Assembly: GCA_946497905.1 (NCBI GenBank)
Contig: CAMMMI010000074.1
Span: forward strand, 1 to 8,779
DNA length: 8,779 nt
Origin: an uncultured Clostridium sp.
GTDB lineage: Bacteria; Bacillota; Clostridia; TANB77; CAG-508
Reading direction: 5' to 3'
Under the pieces are notes generated by a model. It was given only the letters and a program-made list of their open reading frames with translations. It made no database searches and was not told the origin of the DNA. Made by a program: the position numbers and the translations under genes. Below are positions 6,109 through 8,779 of this stretch, in pieces; position 1 is the first letter of the stretch, and every line of letters starts with the position of its first letter.

Positions 6109-6768
6109 ATGAATAAAAAATATATTATAATTACAGTAATTTGTACTGCATTATCAATAATATCAGGAATATTAACAAAAGATTTAATTATAGGTGGAAC
6201 AACATTATTAACAGGACTACTATGTGCATATTATGCAAGTGAAGGAAAAAGAATTAATTACATATTAGGTTTAATAAATTATCTTTTAATGGGATATGTA
6301 GCATTAAAGAATAATTTATATGGAATATTTTTCTTTTATATATTTGTTTTCTCTCCATTACAAATAAAAGGATTTTTTACTTGGAAAAAGAGTTTGAATA
6401 ACAAAGGTAATGTTCAAACGAGAGAATTTACATTTAAAAATTCAATTATTATTACAATATCTTGTATTATAGGAAGTTGTATATTAGGGTATATATTAAC
6501 TTTAATACCAAACCAAAGATTAGCATTCATGGATGCGACATCTAATTGTATTAACTTATGTGGTGTAATATTGATGATATTAAGATTTAAAGAATCGTGG
6601 TGGCTTTGGTTAATAAATAATATAATTGATTTACTTATTTGGATTATAACCACAATAAATCATGGTGAAGGTGCAATTATGATGTTATTTGTTTCTATTG
6701 GATATTTATTGATAAATATTTATGGAGTAATTAGATGGGATTTAGAGGCAAAGAAAGGAAAGATATAA
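6109..6768 (+). CDS. pnuC: PnuC-family nicotinamide riboside/mononucleotide transporter
   Basis: PnuC proteins import nicotinamide riboside (originally described for NMN) by facilitated diffusion for NAD salvage. The 219-residue protein is almost wholly hydrophobic, with about seven membrane segments and the usual family length. Marks seen are QIKGFFTW at 85-92 (family QxxGxxxW), MDATSNCINLCG at 141-152 (family LDAxSTxLSxxA), and ESWWLWLINNIID at 162-174, which carries the WxxW and N/D residues of the substrate path. The C-terminal segment ends GVIRW at 206-210. Other vitamin-type PnuC relatives for thiamine (PnuT) and riboflavin (PnuX) exist, so the substrate is not proven; no riboswitch precedes it. 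Start: AAAAGGA (6093-6099) is 9 bases upstream. The next gene begins one base after its stop, so the two are translationally linked. Confidence 0.9.
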   Translation: MNKKYIIITVICTALSIISGILTKDLIIGGTTLLTGLLCAYYASEGKRINYILGLINYLLMGYVALKNNLYGIFFFYIFVFSPLQIKGFFTWKKSLNNKGNVQTREFTFKNSIIITISCIIGSCILGYILTLIPNQRLAFMDATSNCINLCGVILMILRFKESWWLWLINNIIDLLIWIITTINHGEGAIMMLFVSIGYLLINIYGVIRWDLEAKKGKI

Positions 6769-6769
6769 T

Positions 6770-7183
6770 ATGAAAGATTTATTAAAAACAAATTGTTTTG
6801 ATATACAAGAAACAATGATAATAGTAGGAAGTTGTTTAGAAAGTATGCAACCTAAAGCATATAAAGAATTGAAACAAATTTCTCCGAATATTTATGACGT
6901 TTGTTTAGAAAAAGAACATTTAAACATGGTAGTAACTAAAATCATAGGTATGGTAGCAAGAGGAAAAATAAAGAAATTGATATTTGCTACAGTAGATAAA
7001 TCTCCTCATTGTGTGCAACTTCATTATGTTATTAAAGAATTAGAAAATGCTATTGATATAAGTAATATTAAAATAATAAACTATGTAGCAGTAGATAATA
7101 AATTGATAAAAATACCATTAGAAGTAATAAGTTTATCAAAAAATTTGTCAAAATTAAGTGAGAAAATAAAAGAAACAAAATAG
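6770..7183 (+). CDS. Conserved-looking unknown protein coupled to pnuC
   Basis: This 137-residue protein is soluble, with no signal peptide or membrane segment. I do not recognise a named family. It reads as an alpha/beta fold: a beta strand TMIIVGSCLES (15-25), a helix, KKLIFATVDKSPHC (68-81) as a second strand and loop, then IKIINYVAV (100-108) as a third. The phrases GSCLESMQPK, CLEKEHLN, and DKSPHCVQLHY look like conserved functional loops. Cys22, Cys45 and Cys81, with His50, His80 and His85, could form a metal or redox site; this is inference. The ATG lies one base after the pnuC stop, and its ribosome binding site (AAAGG near 6754-6758) is within the pnuC end, so expression is tied to pnuC. 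A role in NAD precursor use is possible but unproven. Confidence 0.8.
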   Translation: MKDLLKTNCFDIQETMIIVGSCLESMQPKAYKELKQISPNIYDVCLEKEHLNMVVTKIIGMVARGKIKKLIFATVDKSPHCVQLHYVIKELENAIDISNIKIINYVAVDNKLIKIPLEVISLSKNLSKLSEKIKETK

Positions 7184-7323
7184 ATTGTAAAAATTATCAG
7201 AGAATGGAATAAAAACAATATATTTTAAAGATAAAAAATAAAGAAACTAGAACAGAATGAATATTTAAAAGAAGTTAGCAATTGGAGATAAATATATAGA
7301 ATTATAAAGGGGATGGAAAAAAA

Positions 7324-7464
7324 TTGAAAATATTAATGGGAACAAAAAATCTGGGAAAAATAGAAGGAGCAAGACAAGCTTTTGAAAAATATTTTAGCAA
7401 TGTTGAAATAGAGGGAATATCAGTAGATTCTGAAGTAGGAGATTTATTCTTAGCAAAACTTTAG
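7324..7464 (+). pseudogene. Truncated DUF84 (inosine/xanthosine triphosphatase-like) remnant
   Basis: From a TTG start the frame gives 46 residues: LKILMGTKNLGKIEGARQAF (1-20), a linker, then EIEGISVDSEVGD (29-41) and a divergent end LFLAKL before TAG. This matches the N-terminus of YjjX/DUF84 enzymes (MKIxVGTKNxxKIEAV and VDSGVxDQPF), which hydrolyse non-canonical ITP/XTP. Intact members are about 170-180 residues, so about three quarters is missing; similarity ends at GD, where the QPF motif should follow. AAGGGG (7307-7312) precedes the TTG by 11 bases; an ATG at 7313 in another frame stops after four codons. The 140 bases before it and about 100 bases after it show no gene. A deletion that removed the rest of the gene is the simplest explanation. 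Confidence 0.75.
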
Positions 7465-7565
7465 TGTTTTTATATTAAAGCTATTAATAAATTAAAAAAT
7501 AAAAGCAAAAAAAGATAATTGAAGATATCGAGAGATAATCTATTTATAGAGATAGGATGAAAATT

Positions 7566-8315
7566 ATGGAAAAAAATAAAGAAAAACAATTTTATGATAA
7601 AATAGGAAAAACAATAGGATGGGACTTTTCTAGTATAAAATGCAAAATGATTGATAATAGTCATTTTCAATATTTTAATGAGATAAATAAAGAATGTAAA
7701 GAAAAAATCATATTAGACATTGGTACAGGTGGTGGAGAAAAAATCTTAAATAATATAAAAAATGCTAAATTAATTATAGGAACTGATTTTTCAAAGGAAA
7801 TGATTAAAAGAGCACAAGAAAATTCAAAGGCAAGAAATGATGTTATGTTTTTTGAAATGGATTCAAATGAAATTAAATTTCCGACTGGTTTTTTTGATAT
7901 TGTATCTGCTAGGCATACACCATTTAATACTAATGAAGTTTTTAGAGTATTAAAAAATGGTGGAATACTTATTTCAGAGCAAGTAGATGAAGATGATTGT
8001 ATTGATTTAAAGAAAATATTTGGTAGAGGGCAAGGGTTTGCAAAAAAGATAAAACAAAGAGAACAAGATAAAATAAATTTAATTAATAGTGGTATTAATG
8101 ATTTTGAATTTTATGACATAGTACAAGATGAATATTACGAAACAGAAGAAGACTTATTGTTTTTGTTAAATAACACGCCAATTATTCCTGAGTTTGGAAA
8201 AAAAGAAAATGACTATGAAAAATTTAATTACTATGTAGAGAAAAATAAAACTAGCAATGGAATTTATTTAAAAAGAATTTTATATGGACTAAAAGCAAAG
8301 AAAGGTAAATTTTAG
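7566..8315 (+). CDS. Class I SAM-dependent methyltransferase
   Basis: This 249-residue cytoplasmic protein has a Rossmann-type methyltransferase fold. Motif I is ILDIGTGGGEKIL (49-61), the SAM-binding glycine loop. The acidic residue after strand beta-2 is Asp74 in IGTDFSKEMIKRA, Asp99 in FEMDSNE fits the adenine-contact position, and FDIVSARHTPFN (110-121) followed by VFRVLKNGGILISEQ (125-139) are motifs II-III. The N-terminal WDFSSIK and the C-terminal half (150-249), with a charged and helical character, do not point to a substrate. Small molecule and macromolecule targets are both possible. Start: AGGA (7554-7557) lies 8 bases before the ATG at 7566; the ATG at 7557 overlaps this site and is less likely. 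It follows the DUF84 remnant by about 100 bases and is not obviously co-transcribed with pnuC. Confidence 0.85.
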   Translation: MEKNKEKQFYDKIGKTIGWDFSSIKCKMIDNSHFQYFNEINKECKEKIILDIGTGGGEKILNNIKNAKLIIGTDFSKEMIKRAQENSKARNDVMFFEMDSNEIKFPTGFFDIVSARHTPFNTNEVFRVLKNGGILISEQVDEDDCIDLKKIFGRGQGFAKKIKQREQDKINLINSGINDFEFYDIVQDEYYETEEDLLFLLNNTPIIPEFGKKENDYEKFNYYVEKNKTSNGIYLKRILYGLKAKKGKF

Positions 8316-8409
8316 AATTGGAATATACAATAGAAAATGCAAAAATAATGTATAAAGAAAAGATACAAAAATTTATTAAAACAGGTTTAAGTAAAAACAT
8401 GCAAAAATG

Positions 8410-8448
8410 TTGACAAATGCGAGGGATTACTTTAACCTAATATTAGGT
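8410..8448 (+). promoter_or_regulatory. -35 box and 14-bp palindrome before the DUF4186 gene
   Basis: A perfect TTGACA (8410-8415) is followed 17 bases later by a poor -10 (TAACCT, 8433-8438); a better TAATAT at 8438-8443 would need a 22-base spacer. A perfect 14-bp palindrome ACCTAAT/ATTAGGT covers 8435-8448 and includes most of the Shine-Dalgarno sequence AGGTGAT (8445-8451). A repressor bound here, or the hairpin in mRNA, could block expression. The regulatory role is inference. Confidence 0.35.
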
Positions 8449-8454
8449 GATAAT

Positions 8455-8779
8455 ATGCAAGATACTAAAATAGAAAATATATTAAATAGTTTATCAAAAT
8501 CAAATTTTAGAAGTAAATTTCATTTGAAACGAAAAGAAAAAGATTATATAAAAGACAAAGGAATAGAAAAAATTAGAGAACATGCTTATGATTTCATAAA
8601 TAAAAGACTAGCACCAGAAAACATACAAAATGATGGAAAACAAACACCAATGAGGGGACATCCTGTATTTATAGCACAACATGCTACTGCAACTTGTTGT
8701 AGAGGTTGTTTGTACAAATGGCATAAAATACAAAAAGGAATAGAACTGAACGAGGAACAGAAAGATTATATAGTAAATG
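8455..8779 (+). CDS. DUF4186 family protein, 3' end outside the window
   Basis: The first 108 residues are present, with no stop before the window edge. The signature of the DUF4186 family is clear: TPMRGHPVFIAQHATAT (67-83), then CCRGCLYKWHKI (84-95), and the start of the C-terminal helix EEQKDYIVN. The family is about 110-130 residues, so only a short tail is likely missing. Function is unknown; the Cys-Cys-x-x-Cys cluster with nearby histidines (His70, His77, His93) suggests a metal or redox site, which is inference. An N-terminal basic helix (residues 15-50, rich in Lys and Arg) precedes it. Start: AGGTGAT (8445-8451), complementary to the 16S rRNA end, is spaced normally for the ATG at 8455. 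It is preceded by 139 bases containing a TTGACA box. Confidence 0.88.
   Translation, partial: MQDTKIENILNSLSKSNFRSKFHLKRKEKDYIKDKGIEKIREHAYDFINKRLAPENIQNDGKQTPMRGHPVFIAQHATATCCRGCLYKWHKIQKGIELNEEQKDYIVN

Noticed and set aside
8318..8413. Small 31-codon ORF (TTG start) between the methyltransferase and DUF4186 genes, reading LEYTIENAKIMYKEK.
   Set aside because: Weak start, distant Shine-Dalgarno match within the previous gene, no recognised family; chance open frame or remnant cannot be told apart.

Overview
The window is strongly AT-rich, and every gene that can be supported lies on the + strand. UGA acts as a stop (cutA ends in TGA) and Trp is TGG, so the standard bacterial code applies. 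Shine-Dalgarno sites are strong (GGAGG, AAAGGAG, AGGGG). The order aminopeptidase P, efp, CD1247-like zinc-ribbon gene is typical of Clostridia. A low-GC anaerobic Firmicute of class Clostridia is the best reading; genus cannot be told.

Region 1 (1-3910) is a housekeeping block. It starts with a tandem pair of GGGGACG-type intergenic repeats and a near-consensus sigma-A promoter. The genes are a YqeG-family HAD phosphatase, a reduced prepilin peptidase, an M24 Xaa-Pro aminopeptidase, translation elongation factor P and a coiled-coil/zinc-ribbon protein, closed by a clear intrinsic terminator at 3867-3910. A perfect 38-bp loopless palindrome sits directly after the aminopeptidase stop codon and carries the same GGGGACG core. 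efp has its own promoter just after it.

Region 2 (3911-4449) is a 539-bp stretch with no convincing gene. It holds a 59-codon open fragment without a start site, several hairpins, and a second weaker terminator at 4321-4353, which hints at a short transcript or a decayed gene.

Region 3 (4450-8315) is an accessory metabolic run: cutA, a ComB-family phosphatase, a NUDIX hydrolase broken by a single-base deletion, pnuC, a small Cys/His-containing protein of unknown function coupled to pnuC, a truncated DUF84 (inosine/xanthosine triphosphatase) remnant, and a class I SAM-dependent methyltransferase. Two nucleotide-pool sanitation genes (NUDIX and DUF84) are both broken within 2 kb, so this part looks like genome erosion. 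Region 4 (8316-8779) holds a DUF4186 gene cut by the window edge, with a 14-bp palindrome overlapping its ribosome binding site.

I see no CRISPR array, tRNA, rRNA, intact transposase or recognisable defence system. The most interesting items are the repeat family, the broken NUDIX and DUF84 genes, the unexplained 539-bp spacer, and the pnuC-coupled unknown gene.
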